Positions 46,901 to 55,255 of a stretch of DNA of 60,973 nt are shown here, in pieces. The notes below the pieces were generated by a model. The model had not been told where the DNA came from. It did not search any database and was given only the letters and a program-made list of their open reading frames with translations. The translations under genes and the position numbers were made by a program. The stretch comes from Sphingobacteriia bacterium 24-36-13 (GTDB lineage Bacteria > Bacteroidota > Bacteroidia > Chitinophagales > Chitinophagaceae): contig NCHN01000018.1 in NCBI GenBank assembly GCA_002281875.1, positions 1 through 60,973 on the forward strand, read 5' to 3'. Position 1 is the first letter of the stretch, and every line of letters begins with the position of its first letter.

Positions 46901-47130
46901 CCTTTAGTTTGAATGACTATTTTTTCATGTAAATGTTGAAGCAAATAATCAATTATTGGCCCACTCGAAAAGTTTTCAATTTCGAATTGATTAGTAAACA
47001 AATCGTTTAGCGCTAAGGGGCATATTTTTCGGATAGATTTTCCGCAATCAACTATTACACCATCCAAATTTATCTTAAGGTGAAAGGGGAATAAGTCGTC
47101 TGATTGTTGTTGATTAAATACTAAATCCAT
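43996..47130 (-). CDS. Multi-PAS hybrid histidine kinase with HPt domain
   Basis: A 1044-residue cytoplasmic kinase. Domains: a divergent PAS-like N-terminus (about 10-100), three PAS domains (about 150-525), HisKA with SHEIRTPMNG and His551, HATPase_c (NNLISNALKFT, DTGIGIS, GTGLGL), receiver (about 795-915) with Asp840 in LMDIHMPEVDG, and C-terminal HPt (about 935-1035) with His985 in AHKMKSSIYSLG. The complete His-Asp-His chain of an ArcB/BarA-like phosphorelay is present; an unlinked response regulator is needed. It stands alone on the minus strand. Confidence 0.95.
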   Translation of the reverse strand: MDLVFNQQQSDDLFPFHLKINLDGVIVDCGKSIRKICPLALNDLFTNQFEIENFSSGPIIDYLLQHLHEKIVIQTKGDKVIHLTGQFLLNEQPKLLVFIGSPSFSSIKEMEENAFGRNDYSIQNAQIDLLQALILKKEIEEAKSENYEKKLLFALEKMGDNVWMHDYKKNLTSFSHQKRAFIELENTDLSIAEQWWNAVHPDDIAILQKQDQQYRSKEIDHHHTEYRIKDKFGNYKWILDRGIVTDKDKEGYPLKILGTHMDITKIKETEAEFNKQKKFYESILNSIPTDIAVFDASHRYLFVNPIGIKDAELRKWIIGKTDEEYCIYRNKNADIALERRKIFNKVIASKKQLSWEETLTQADGKVEYHLRNLFPVLNKKNEVNLVIGFGLNITERKQIEDKLLLNEKRYRDLFNYSQALICTHDLEGKLLSVNPAICSIIGYSSEELIGRNIKEFVPQDKITQFDEQYLQNVLTTGKAEGVFIIICKNGEHIYLLYQNYMVEETSSTPYIIGFSQDITNRIKAERELIKAKEETERASRVKEVFLANISHEIRTPMNGILGIGGLLYKTNLNPKQEEYTKLILESADNLLHIVNDVLDFTKIESGKIELEYIPFLLEEKISNTLKTFIFKIEEKGLELIFDNQVPIETILVGDPFRLGQVLNNLISNALKFTESGRITVSAVQLNELGNSPVFEFKVSDTGIGISPENLANIFDEFVQASSETSRKYGGTGLGLTITKNLVEMQGGTIKAESVLNKGTSFTIRIPYQIGESSMLQNSKEEEVFTPIDKKRILVAEDVTINQIIVKQILEEWGHEVVLVANGQEAFEAHKKSDFDLILMDIHMPEVDGYEATQLIRHMGDTIKAAVPIVALTANAFKKETDRFAEAGFNDYITKPFTEAGLYECIKKQLQLNSHIDFTKKIKKNSDSINSEKLYDLSALQGIDQDDIAFLKEIVLVFIKNTNLDIINLLKAIELKQINEVYLLAHKMKSSIYSLGIKQAYKTVESIEFYAKTGEQIEKIPDLGAQLNQTIQAVIVQLQNDFSLK

Positions 47131-47190
47131 TAATGCTATAAGATATCCTTCAAGGTACGATTTATTTATATTTTATTATATATCTTCCTT

Positions 47191-47229
47191 TATAAAAAAA
47201 GTCTGTAAAAATGATTCTTACAGACTTTT
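47191..47229 (-). terminator. Intrinsic terminator of the transketolase-subunit gene
   Basis: On the minus strand AAAAGTCTGTAA (47229-47218) and TTACAGACTTTT (47208-47197) form a perfect 12-bp stem with a 9-nt loop, followed by more T. Confidence 0.85.
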
Positions 47230-47247
47230 CATCAAGACATTTAAATT

Positions 47248-48210
47248 TTATTTTCTAGCCATTACTTTTTCTACGGCTGCTACAATAAAAGGAGTATCTA
47301 ATCCATATTTAGTTAGTAATTCTGTGGGCTTTCCACTTTCTCCAAATGTATCGTTCGTTCCAATGAGTTCAATTGGAATAGGACAGTTTTTTGCAGCAAC
47401 TTGTGCAATTGCATCACCTAATCCTCCTATAATATTGTGCTCTTCAACTGTAACAGCACATTTTGTTTTCACAATTGAATTGATGACTGCTTCCGTGTCT
47501 AATGGTTTAATGGTGTGTATATTGATAAGTTCAACACTAATCCCCTTTTCTTCTAATATTCTACCTGCTTCAATAGCTTTCCAAACCATATGACCACAAG
47601 CAAAAATAGTAACATCTGTTCCTTCGCTTAGTTGTTGGGCTTTGCCTATTACAAAATCACTGCCATCCTCTTTGGTGAAATTGGGCCACTTTGGTCTGCC
47701 AAATCTTAAATAAACTGGTCCTTTGTATGAAGCAATGGCTTTTGTTGCTGCTTTAGTTTGATTAAAGTCGCAAGGAACAATAACTGTCATTCCAGGTAAC
47801 ATCTTCATCAAGCCAATATCTTCTAAAATTTGATGTGTTGCGCCATCTTCTCCTAAAGTTAATCCTGCATGAGAAGCACAAATTTTTACATTCTTTTCGC
47901 TATATGCAACACTTTGACGAATTTGATCGTAGACCCTACCTGTGCTGAAATTGGCAAAAGTAGTAGTATAAGGTATTTTACCTCCAATAGTCATTCCAGC
48001 AGCAATACCAATCATATTGGCTTCTGCAATACCCACCTGTACAAAACGGTCTGGAAAATCTTTAATAAACGGGCCTAGTTTCAAAGAGCCGGCTAAATCA
48101 GCTGTTAATACAACCACATTCGGATTTTCTTTGCCAATCTCATGAATACCTTCTCCAAATCCACCGCGGGTTTCCTTTTCATTAAGTACTTGAATATCTT
48201 TCAATTTCAT
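47248..48210 (-). CDS. Transketolase C-terminal subunit family protein
   Basis: A 320-residue protein with the pyrimidine-binding domain (about 5-170: VQVGIAEANMIGIAAGM with the catalytic Glu, and THQILEDIGLMK) and the C-terminal transketolase domain (about 185-315). The N-terminal, diphosphate-binding half of transketolase is missing and is not encoded anywhere in the window. In split transketolases the two halves are usually neighbours; here the gene upstream is a glycosyltransferase, 41 nt away. The partner must be elsewhere on the chromosome. Confidence 0.9.
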   Translation of the reverse strand: MKLKDIQVLNEKETRGGFGEGIHEIGKENPNVVVLTADLAGSLKLGPFIKDFPDRFVQVGIAEANMIGIAAGMTIGGKIPYTTTFANFSTGRVYDQIRQSVAYSEKNVKICASHAGLTLGEDGATHQILEDIGLMKMLPGMTVIVPCDFNQTKAATKAIASYKGPVYLRFGRPKWPNFTKEDGSDFVIGKAQQLSEGTDVTIFACGHMVWKAIEAGRILEEKGISVELINIHTIKPLDTEAVINSIVKTKCAVTVEEHNIIGGLGDAIAQVAAKNCPIPIELIGTNDTFGESGKPTELLTKYGLDTPFIVAAVEKVMARK

Positions 48211-48251
48211 AGTTGAGTATTTTGCTGGAAAGCTGCAAAGTAAACACTTTT

Positions 48252-51200
48252 TTATATGGCTTCCTGTACATTTCCTGTTCTTTTAAGAACACCCCAATGT
48301 TGGAGTTCTCCTTTAACAGCTTTTCTAAGGGTTTTAAAAAGTACAATTAATAATAACCAACGATAAATCACTCGTTGAGGAATTAACCAGAAAATCTTCC
48401 AGACAGATTCCTTTTCAAAGCTAAATGCAAATAAGGCCAATAATAGGTCGATTCCTAGAAAAATGGCATAGTAAATACCAATTTCACTAGCACTACCTGT
48501 AATTAAACCTATTAACATTAAAAAGTCTGCAAATGGAGCAAATAATGGTATAATATATTTGAAAAGCAAAATATCGGGTAAAGCAATAAAACCCAACTTA
48601 GGATAATTAGTATTAAATAATGCATCTCTATTTTTCCAAAAAGTTTGCAATACACCAAAAGTCCACCTGAATCTCTGGCTCATAAACTGTTTAAGTGTTT
48701 CAGGGGCTTCTGTTAGCGCTATTGCACCATTTTCATTTGCAATACTATATCCACAGCGTAAGATACGGATGGTTAAATCACAATCTTCAGCTAAGGTATC
48801 AGATGTAAATCCTCCGGCTTCTTCTATTGCAATCTTTCTAAATGCCCCAATAGCTCCAGGCACTACAGTAATAGCATTAAAATATCCAAATGCTTTTCTA
48901 TCAATGTTCTGACTGGTTGTGTATTCAATGCTTTGCCAACGGGTAATTAAGTTTACCTCATTTCCCACTTTTACATTACCAGCTACAGCTCCAATAGAAG
49001 AGTCATTAAAGTGCATCATCAGCTTACTTACTGCGTCTGTTTTTAATTTTGTATCTGCATCTATGCAAACAACATAATTGGCATTGGTTGCTTCAATACC
49101 ATAGTTTAATGCAGAAGCTTTCCCTCCATTTGATTTATCTAAAATGGTTATTAGGTGATTATTTTTAAATGCAGCTTTAACTACTTCTAAGGTATTGTCT
49201 GTACTTCCATCATTTACAAATATGATATTGAATGATGGATAATCGCATCGAAGCAAGTTGTTTAATGAACTAACTGCATTTACTTCTTCATTATATGCTG
49301 GAACTATAATTGAAACAAGCGGGTGGTTGTTGAATGGTTGAAGATCTTTTTTCTTTTCCTTTTTTCTTGCAAGTATTGATGAAATCAAAACAATGAGTAA
49401 ACGGATACTACCTAGTGTTAAAAACAAAAGGAATAATGCATTAAAAGTTTTACCCAAATAATAGCCAGCTTCTGCAAGAAAATAATTGAATCTTAATAAA
49501 TAATTCTCTTGGTAGTTGGGAACTGGGGGCATTACATCATCCCTTGTTTTTCCCATTAAGTCTGCAACTGTGGTAAATTTATATCCCTGCTTATGAAAGT
49601 ATTCAATAATTTTTGGTAATGCATCTACTGTAGCACTTCTGTCTCCACCGGCATCATGCAGCAGAATAATATTTCCCCTATCTTTCATTCTTACCACTCT
49701 ATTAAAAATACTGTCTCCATTAAAATTTTTATCCTCATCAATTTGCCAATCTAAAGGATCTATATTTTCGCCAATAGTTAAATAGTTTTTTTCCCTGCTT
49801 AATGCTACAGGAACAAGTTCTTCCATAGTTTCAGGCCTACTATCTGCATTAAAAGGAGCCCTAAACATAATGGTACTTCTACCAGTAATTGCTTCAATCA
49901 ATAATTTGGTTGCATCCATTTCTAAGTAAGCCCTTTGCTTACTAACGGTTGCCATATTTGGATGGGTAAATGTATGATTGCTTATTTCATGTCCTGAGTT
50001 ATAAATTCTTTTTACTAAAGGAATATTTTTCTCAGCTTCAATTCCAACAATAAAAAAATTAGCTACTACATTATATTTATCAAGTATGTCTAAAATTTGT
50101 CGTGTATAAACTGGATGAGGTCCATCATCGAATGTCAAAACCATTTTTTTCTCTGTAGACTTGCCAAATTGTTTTACTACAAACATTGATGGAAGTGTAT
50201 CGTAGAATTCTTCTGAAATCAACATCCATTCGGTATCTAACTCTGTTCTTATATGACCAGGCGTAGGTGTAGAAATAACATCTAAAATTTCTCCTTCACC
50301 CATAAAATCTACATCGTTGCTTGTTTCAACTTTTGTAAATTCTTCAAAATTGAATTTTTGAACAGATGCTTTGTTCATAGGCAAATGATAAAAATCCCAA
50401 AGCCTGCTGTCTTCACTTCCCATCCGCCACAAAGCAGTTCCTGCAAAACCATATTCTGTTGAAAATCGAATTGAATTAAAGTTAGTAGCAGCATCTGTAA
50501 AATGCACTTCTCGCTCGTGACCTACTTTGTCTTTATATGTGAAGTATAAATTATAAGAATCATTATCGTAGGTAATTTTACTATTGTTTTCTTTTGCAAT
50601 ACTCAATGCTTGCTGATAAGTAACATCAGAGCCCTCACCTCCTTTGGGCCAATCATATCCAAATCCTGCAATACATAAAACCAATTTGGGTATTGGAACT
50701 TTTTGTACAATTTGATCAACGGCGGCCTCAATCCATTTTTGACCACTAATAGGTCCTGGTTTAGTGCTAGATGTATATTGATCGTAGGCCATTAAGAAAA
50801 TATAATCTGTATGAGCTGCCAATGCCTTGTAATCATAATCCTCATTAAATGGCATTACATCAATTGAAGTGAGAAGGCCACCTGCATGAAACCGATCGGA
50901 TAATTTTTTTAAGAATTGCGTTAGTATTCTATTGTCTTTTTCAACTAATTCTTCAAAGTCAATATTAATACCAGCGAAGCCTTCTGTCTTAATCCATTTA
51001 AATAAATCATTAATTAATTTTTCACTTTTAGTGGGGTTGTTTAATATTCTGCTCACCACTGCGCCATCCCATTTTCCATTAATATTATTGGTGAGCATGG
51101 GCATTACCCTAAGTCCTTTTGCCTGTTTAATTAAGTCGTACCCTCGTTTGTCTTTTCTTATAATCATTGAATCTCCCTTTGGATCAAAAAACATCCATTC

Positions 51201-51623
51201 AGGTAATATTAAATTGAGCTTGTTAATATTTCTTCTTAAAGAAAAGAATGCTTGAGGGTCCCAATCAACATAAAAAGCAGCCCTGATGCCCAATGAATCA
51301 CTAAATAGTTTAGAGTTTGAAAGCCGAATTGCACTATCATTTTGTCCACATCCATTACCGGCTGACCATTTATCATCTATAAATTTTCTAAACCCTTGGT
51401 ATTTTTTGGCAAGAGAATCAGGGTTTTCATCTGATACTAAAATTTTTTTGAAAACACTACTTTGTAGTATAGGTACAGTAGGTACATACGCTGTTCGAAT
51501 AGCAATAATAATTGCAATGACCGTAATAATTAATAGGAATAGCAACAAACGAAACGTCCACTTAAAACGTTGCCATCTGGTAGGATTGCTTGTTTGAAAA
51601 ACCTGTTTGAACCCCTTGGCCAT
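48252..51623 (-). CDS. GH18-like / polysaccharide deacetylase / GT2 synthase fusion protein
   Basis: A 1123-residue membrane protein. One N-terminal helix (about 22-45), then a GH18-like domain (95-400) with GINIDFEEL, which keeps the last Asp and catalytic Glu of the DxxDxDxE motif. A NodB deacetylase (about 490-690) follows with TFDDGP, SNHTFTHP and MFRAPF. After a second membrane helix comes a family 2 synthase (about 770-1000) with VNDGSTD, DAD, EDCD and QRFRW, and three or so C-terminal helices. It should polymerise, deacetylate and perhaps trim a beta-linked N-acetylhexosamine polymer, combining what PgaB and PgaC do separately. Its promoter contains a palindrome. Confidence 0.9.
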   Translation of the reverse strand: MAKGFKQVFQTSNPTRWQRFKWTFRLLLFLLIITVIAIIIAIRTAYVPTVPILQSSVFKKILVSDENPDSLAKKYQGFRKFIDDKWSAGNGCGQNDSAIRLSNSKLFSDSLGIRAAFYVDWDPQAFFSLRRNINKLNLILPEWMFFDPKGDSMIIRKDKRGYDLIKQAKGLRVMPMLTNNINGKWDGAVVSRILNNPTKSEKLINDLFKWIKTEGFAGINIDFEELVEKDNRILTQFLKKLSDRFHAGGLLTSIDVMPFNEDYDYKALAAHTDYIFLMAYDQYTSSTKPGPISGQKWIEAAVDQIVQKVPIPKLVLCIAGFGYDWPKGGEGSDVTYQQALSIAKENNSKITYDNDSYNLYFTYKDKVGHEREVHFTDAATNFNSIRFSTEYGFAGTALWRMGSEDSRLWDFYHLPMNKASVQKFNFEEFTKVETSNDVDFMGEGEILDVISTPTPGHIRTELDTEWMLISEEFYDTLPSMFVVKQFGKSTEKKMVLTFDDGPHPVYTRQILDILDKYNVVANFFIVGIEAEKNIPLVKRIYNSGHEISNHTFTHPNMATVSKQRAYLEMDATKLLIEAITGRSTIMFRAPFNADSRPETMEELVPVALSREKNYLTIGENIDPLDWQIDEDKNFNGDSIFNRVVRMKDRGNIILLHDAGGDRSATVDALPKIIEYFHKQGYKFTTVADLMGKTRDDVMPPVPNYQENYLLRFNYFLAEAGYYLGKTFNALFLLFLTLGSIRLLIVLISSILARKKEKKKDLQPFNNHPLVSIIVPAYNEEVNAVSSLNNLLRCDYPSFNIIFVNDGSTDNTLEVVKAAFKNNHLITILDKSNGGKASALNYGIEATNANYVVCIDADTKLKTDAVSKLMMHFNDSSIGAVAGNVKVGNEVNLITRWQSIEYTTSQNIDRKAFGYFNAITVVPGAIGAFRKIAIEEAGGFTSDTLAEDCDLTIRILRCGYSIANENGAIALTEAPETLKQFMSQRFRWTFGVLQTFWKNRDALFNTNYPKLGFIALPDILLFKYIIPLFAPFADFLMLIGLITGSASEIGIYYAIFLGIDLLLALFAFSFEKESVWKIFWLIPQRVIYRWLLLIVLFKTLRKAVKGELQHWGVLKRTGNVQEAI

Positions 51624-51652
51624 TGATTGCTTATAAATTTATATATTATATA

Positions 51653-51680
51653 CAAAGTTAATGCCATTAAATGGCAGCAA
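51653..51680 (-). promoter_or_regulatory. Promoter with internal palindrome, exopolysaccharide synthase gene
   Basis: On the minus strand TTG (51680-51678), 17 nt, TAACTTTG (51660-51653). The spacer holds the perfect 15-bp palindrome TGCCATTAAATGGCA (plus-strand reading, 51662-51676), an apparent repressor site. The predicted leader is about 25 nt. Confidence 0.6.
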
Positions 51681-51725
51681 CACTACCAACCAGGTGGTAT
51701 AAATTTTTAAGCAAGAAATTAATGG

Positions 51726-53372
51726 TTATCCCTCAAATGTGCTGTAGAAATAAGGTGTTTTGGCTTCAAATTCAGCCGCACAAGTATCAACCATCTTGTA
51801 AACCCTTGTTATTCCTAATTGCTTTCTTTTTTCGTACACTTCATCTTCATGACAATTACCGCTTAGAATTTTAGCAATCTGAGCATCTCCAAATCCCATT
51901 TTCTTAGCTTCTTTTAACAAGCTTTCAGGAAGACTTTCAAGTGTGTGCTTCAGCAATTCTTTTTCTATCGTACAAATTTCTTGTATTTGGTATAAAAACC
52001 ATCTATCAATACCAGTAGCTTGGGCAATTGATTTAACTGTAGAACCTTGCATCAGCGCGTCTTTTATGCGAAATATGCGATCCCATTTTGGCGTCTTAAT
52101 GTATTCTACAATTTCTTCACTCTTCATTAAGCTCTTACCATAGTACCCCAATCCAACTGCTTCATTCTCTAAACTTTGACATGCTTTTTGTAAAGCTTCT
52201 GGAAAACTTCTACCAATTGCCATTACTTCTCCAACGCTTTTCATTTGCAGGCCTAAGGTATCATTAGCACCTTTGAATTTATCAAAATTCCAACGAGGAA
52301 CTTTTACAATTACATAATCCAGCGCAGGCTCAAAGTATGCAGATGTTGTTTGGGTAATTTGATTCTTTAATTCATCTAAAGAATAGCCAATAGCTAGTTT
52401 TGCTGCTATTTTGGCAATAGGATAACCAGTTGCTTTTGAAGCAAGCGCAGAAGAACGACTTACTCTTGGGTTGATTTCAACCGCTATTAACTCTTCAGTT
52501 GCGGGGTTTAAGGCAAACTGCACATTACATCCCCCAGCAAAATTTCCTAATGATCGCATCATTAGCATGGCTTTGTTGCGCATTTCTTGGAATGCAGTAT
52601 CACTCAAAGTCATTGCAGGGGCAACTGTGATTGAATCTCCAGTATGAACCCCCATTGGGTCTAAATTCTCTACAGTACAAATAATAACAACATTGTCATT
52701 ACAATCTCTGAGCAATTCTAATTCATATTCTTTCCAACCCAATACCGCTTTTTCAACTAAAACTTCATGTATTGGGGAGGCTTTTAAACCTTTTTCTAGC
52801 GCAGCATCTAGGTCTTCTTTACCATGCACAAATCCTCCACCAGTTCCTCCTAAAGTAAAAGAAGGGCGAATTACCAATGGGAAGCCAATTTCTTGGGCAA
52901 ATTCTTTTCCCTCTAAAAAACTATTGGCTACACGACTAGGTGCAACAGCCATTCCAATCTTGACCATTAATTGACGAAATTGCTCTCTGTCTTCAGCAGT
53001 ATCAATTGCTGCCACATCAACTCCAATCAAACGGCAATTGTATTTTTCCCAAATACCCAATTCGTCGGCCTCTTTACAAAGGTTTAGTGCTGTTTGACCC
53101 CCCATAGTAGGTAAAACGGCATCTATATTATTTTCTTGTAATATCTGTTCAATACTTTCTACATTCAGGGGAAGTAGGTATACACGGTCTGCCATCATGG
53201 GGTCTGTCATAATGGTGGCCGGATTACTATTAATAAGTATTACTTTTATGCCCTCCTCGCGGAGACTTCTGGCTGCCTGAGAGCCCGAATAGTCAAATTC
53301 ACATGCTTGTCCAATGATAATAGGCCCTGAACCTATTATAAGTACCGATTTGATTGATTGATCTTTAGGCAT
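51726..53372 (-). CDS. carB: Carbamoyl-phosphate synthase large subunit, N-terminal half only
   Basis: A 548-residue protein equal to the first half of CarB: pre-ATP-grasp domain (SVLIIGSGPIIIGQACEFDYSG), carboxyphosphate ATP-grasp domain (VIRPSFTLGGTGGGF, EINPRVSRSSALASKATGYP) and the oligomerisation domain, ending at VDTCAAEFEAKTPYFYSTFEG. The carbamoyl-phosphate domain and the MGS-like regulatory domain (about half the usual length) are missing. The 100 bp after the stop codon do not encode it and the next gene is unrelated. Split carB genes are known in some archaea and Aquifex; here the second half would have to lie outside the window. Confidence 0.9.
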   Translation of the reverse strand: MPKDQSIKSVLIIGSGPIIIGQACEFDYSGSQAARSLREEGIKVILINSNPATIMTDPMMADRVYLLPLNVESIEQILQENNIDAVLPTMGGQTALNLCKEADELGIWEKYNCRLIGVDVAAIDTAEDREQFRQLMVKIGMAVAPSRVANSFLEGKEFAQEIGFPLVIRPSFTLGGTGGGFVHGKEDLDAALEKGLKASPIHEVLVEKAVLGWKEYELELLRDCNDNVVIICTVENLDPMGVHTGDSITVAPAMTLSDTAFQEMRNKAMLMMRSLGNFAGGCNVQFALNPATEELIAVEINPRVSRSSALASKATGYPIAKIAAKLAIGYSLDELKNQITQTTSAYFEPALDYVIVKVPRWNFDKFKGANDTLGLQMKSVGEVMAIGRSFPEALQKACQSLENEAVGLGYYGKSLMKSEEIVEYIKTPKWDRIFRIKDALMQGSTVKSIAQATGIDRWFLYQIQEICTIEKELLKHTLESLPESLLKEAKKMGFGDAQIAKILSGNCHEDEVYEKRKQLGITRVYKMVDTCAAEFEAKTPYFYSTFEG

Positions 53373-53395
53373 AGTAGTTGTAGAGATAAATTGTG

Positions 53396-53403
53396 CAAAT
53401 GTA
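53396..53403 (-). promoter_or_regulatory. -7 box of the carB-half gene
   Basis: TACATTTG followed by C on the minus strand (53403-53396), a full match, 23 nt before the ATG at 53372. Confidence 0.5.
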
Positions 53404-53467
53404 AGGCTGCTACATTAAAAGTGGCTAAAAAATAACGCGAATTCAAATTTAAATTTAAATAACAGTA

Positions 53468-53935
53468 ATGGCAGTATTAAAAGAAGGAAGTAAGGCTCCA
53501 GCATTCAAAGCGCCCGATCAGAACGGGAATATGGTTTCGTTGTCAGATTTTAAAGGGAAAAAACTAATTCTATATTTTTATCCTAAAGACGATACCCCGG
53601 GATGTACTTCTCAAGCATGTAATTTAAAAGAAAATTATAGTGCTTTAATTAAAAAAGGTTTTCAAGTGGTAGGTATAAGTGTTGATAGTGTTAAAAGCCA
53701 CAAAAAATTCGAAGAAAAATATGAATTGCCTTTTCCATTAATTTCTGATGAAGAAAAGAAAATTGTAGATAAATACAATTTATGGGGAGAGAAAAAATTC
53801 ATGGGACGTACCTACATGGGTACTACCCGAACCACTTTTTTAATTGATGAAACAGGGGTGATTCGTAAAATTATTGCTAAACCCGATACCAAGAACCACA
53901 CAGAAGAGGTTTTGGCAGCTTGGGATAGTATTTAA
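53468..53935 (+). CDS. bcp: Thioredoxin-dependent thiol peroxidase (Bcp/PrxQ)
   Basis: A 155-residue peroxiredoxin. Peroxidatic Cys and the resolving Cys five residues on are both in PGCTSQACNLK (alpha form of PrxQ). FYPKDDTPGCT is the active-site loop, and YMGTTRTTFLID holds the conserved Arg. It reduces hydrogen peroxide and organic hydroperoxides in the cytoplasm. Divergent from the carB-half gene. I see no clear promoter in the AT-rich 90 bp between them on this strand. Confidence 0.95.
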   Translation: MAVLKEGSKAPAFKAPDQNGNMVSLSDFKGKKLILYFYPKDDTPGCTSQACNLKENYSALIKKGFQVVGISVDSVKSHKKFEEKYELPFPLISDEEKKIVDKYNLWGEKKFMGRTYMGTTRTTFLIDETGVIRKIIAKPDTKNHTEEVLAAWDSI

Positions 53936-53953
53936 TTAAAATATTTTTAATAT

Positions 53954-53973
53954 AGCCAATAAAAAGGCTTTTT
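53954..53973 (+). terminator. Weak terminator after bcp
   Basis: AGCC (53954-53957) and GGCT (53966-53969) with an 8-nt loop and five T. The stem is only 4-5 bp. Confidence 0.3.
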
Positions 53974-53986
53974 CTGCGTTAAAGGC

Positions 53987-55255
53987 ATGGAAAAATATGC
54001 ATTTTTAATGCCCAAAAAGAAAGAGCCACTAAAGCAAATACATTTGTTTATGGTACCCCCGCAAATACCATTAGACGACAATAGGCGTTTGAAGGAGCTT
54101 TATCGATATGAAGTACTAGATACTTCATATGAAGATGAGTTTAATGACGTGGTACAATTGGCAGCAACTATTTGTAAAACTCCCATTGCATTAATTTCCT
54201 TAATTGATGCCAATAGACAATGGTTTAAAGCAAGATATGGTTTAGACATGAAGGAATTTCCTAGAGATATTTCTTTTTGTGGTCATACTATTACTTCCAA
54301 TACTGCCATATTTGAAATTACTGATGCAACACAAGATGAACGCTTTATAGACAACCCCTTAGTAATTGGGCAGCCCTATATTCGCTTTTATACAGGTGTT
54401 CCATTGATTAATTCAAATGGCTTTAAAGTTGGAACCATTTCGGTAATGGATACTAAGCCTGGTGAGCTAAACGAAGAGCAAATATTTACTTTGCAAACTT
54501 TAGCTAGACAGGTGGTAAAATTGCTTGATCAAAATTTATTGAATAAGCAATTAGAGCAGCAACAAGAAAAGCTGCAACAGCAAATGGAAATGCAGAATAG
54601 AATTCTATCTATCATTGCTCACGACGTTAGAAATCCAATTGGTGCAGTAAAATCAATTATAGAATTAAACGCTCGAAAAATTCTTAGTCAACATGATTCT
54701 GTTGAATTAATGAATATGGCTGGTAAACAAATAGATGGAACAGTTGAATTGCTCAACAACTTAGTAGACTGGGGTTCTATGCAAATGCGTGGCCAAGGTT
54801 TTGAAAAAGAAAAAGTACATATGCGAACCTTGGTGAGCAATATGTTTAAGAGCTTTGAAGTAATGGCATCGTTAAAGTCTAATATAATGGTGAATTTGGT
54901 AGATGAAGATTTATTTATCAAGTCAGAAATTAATTCAATGCGATTTATTCTTCGCAATCTTATTAGCAATGCAAATAAGTTTACAAAAGAAGGAGTTATT
55001 ACTGTATACGCACACAAAGAAGATAAAGAAATCATGCTCTCTGTTAGTGATACAGGAGTTGGCATGACAGAAGAAGTAAAAGCTAAATTATTTGATGGGG
55101 AGCACTATCAAAGTACAACGGGTACTGGCGACGAAAAGGGCTCAGGACTTGGATTAATTCTTACAAAAGACTTTATTCATATGTTGGGGGGCACCATAAA
55201 AGTAGAAAGTACTATCGACAAAGGCACTTCTGTTTACTTGTACTTTAACGATTAG
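53987..55255 (+). CDS. GAF-domain sensor histidine kinase
   Basis: A 422-residue soluble kinase. A GAF domain (about 40-185; LPLD-like entry, ISFCGHTI, FYTGVPLINSNGFKVGTISV) is joined by a Gln-rich coiled coil (QQQEKLQQQMEMQ) to a HisKA domain with IIAHDVRNPIGAV and His212, then HATPase_c (NLISNANKFT, DTGVGMT, GSGLGL). No receiver. The GAF wording is of a very widespread type near phytochrome-like and diguanylate-cyclase sensors; ligand unknown. An ATG at 54008 is a possible alternative start. Its stop codon overlaps that of feoB, which is convergent. Confidence 0.92.
   Translation: MEKYAFLMPKKKEPLKQIHLFMVPPQIPLDDNRRLKELYRYEVLDTSYEDEFNDVVQLAATICKTPIALISLIDANRQWFKARYGLDMKEFPRDISFCGHTITSNTAIFEITDATQDERFIDNPLVIGQPYIRFYTGVPLINSNGFKVGTISVMDTKPGELNEEQIFTLQTLARQVVKLLDQNLLNKQLEQQQEKLQQQMEMQNRILSIIAHDVRNPIGAVKSIIELNARKILSQHDSVELMNMAGKQIDGTVELLNNLVDWGSMQMRGQGFEKEKVHMRTLVSNMFKSFEVMASLKSNIMVNLVDEDLFIKSEINSMRFILRNLISNANKFTKEGVITVYAHKEDKEIMLSVSDTGVGMTEEVKAKLFDGEHYQSTTGTGDEKGSGLGLILTKDFIHMLGGTIKVESTIDKGTSVYLYFND

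Noticed and set aside
51600-51725. Frameshift or premature stop in carB
   Set aside because: The 100 bp after the stop codon do not encode CarB in any frame, and the protein ends at a natural domain border, so a simple frameshift does not explain the short gene.
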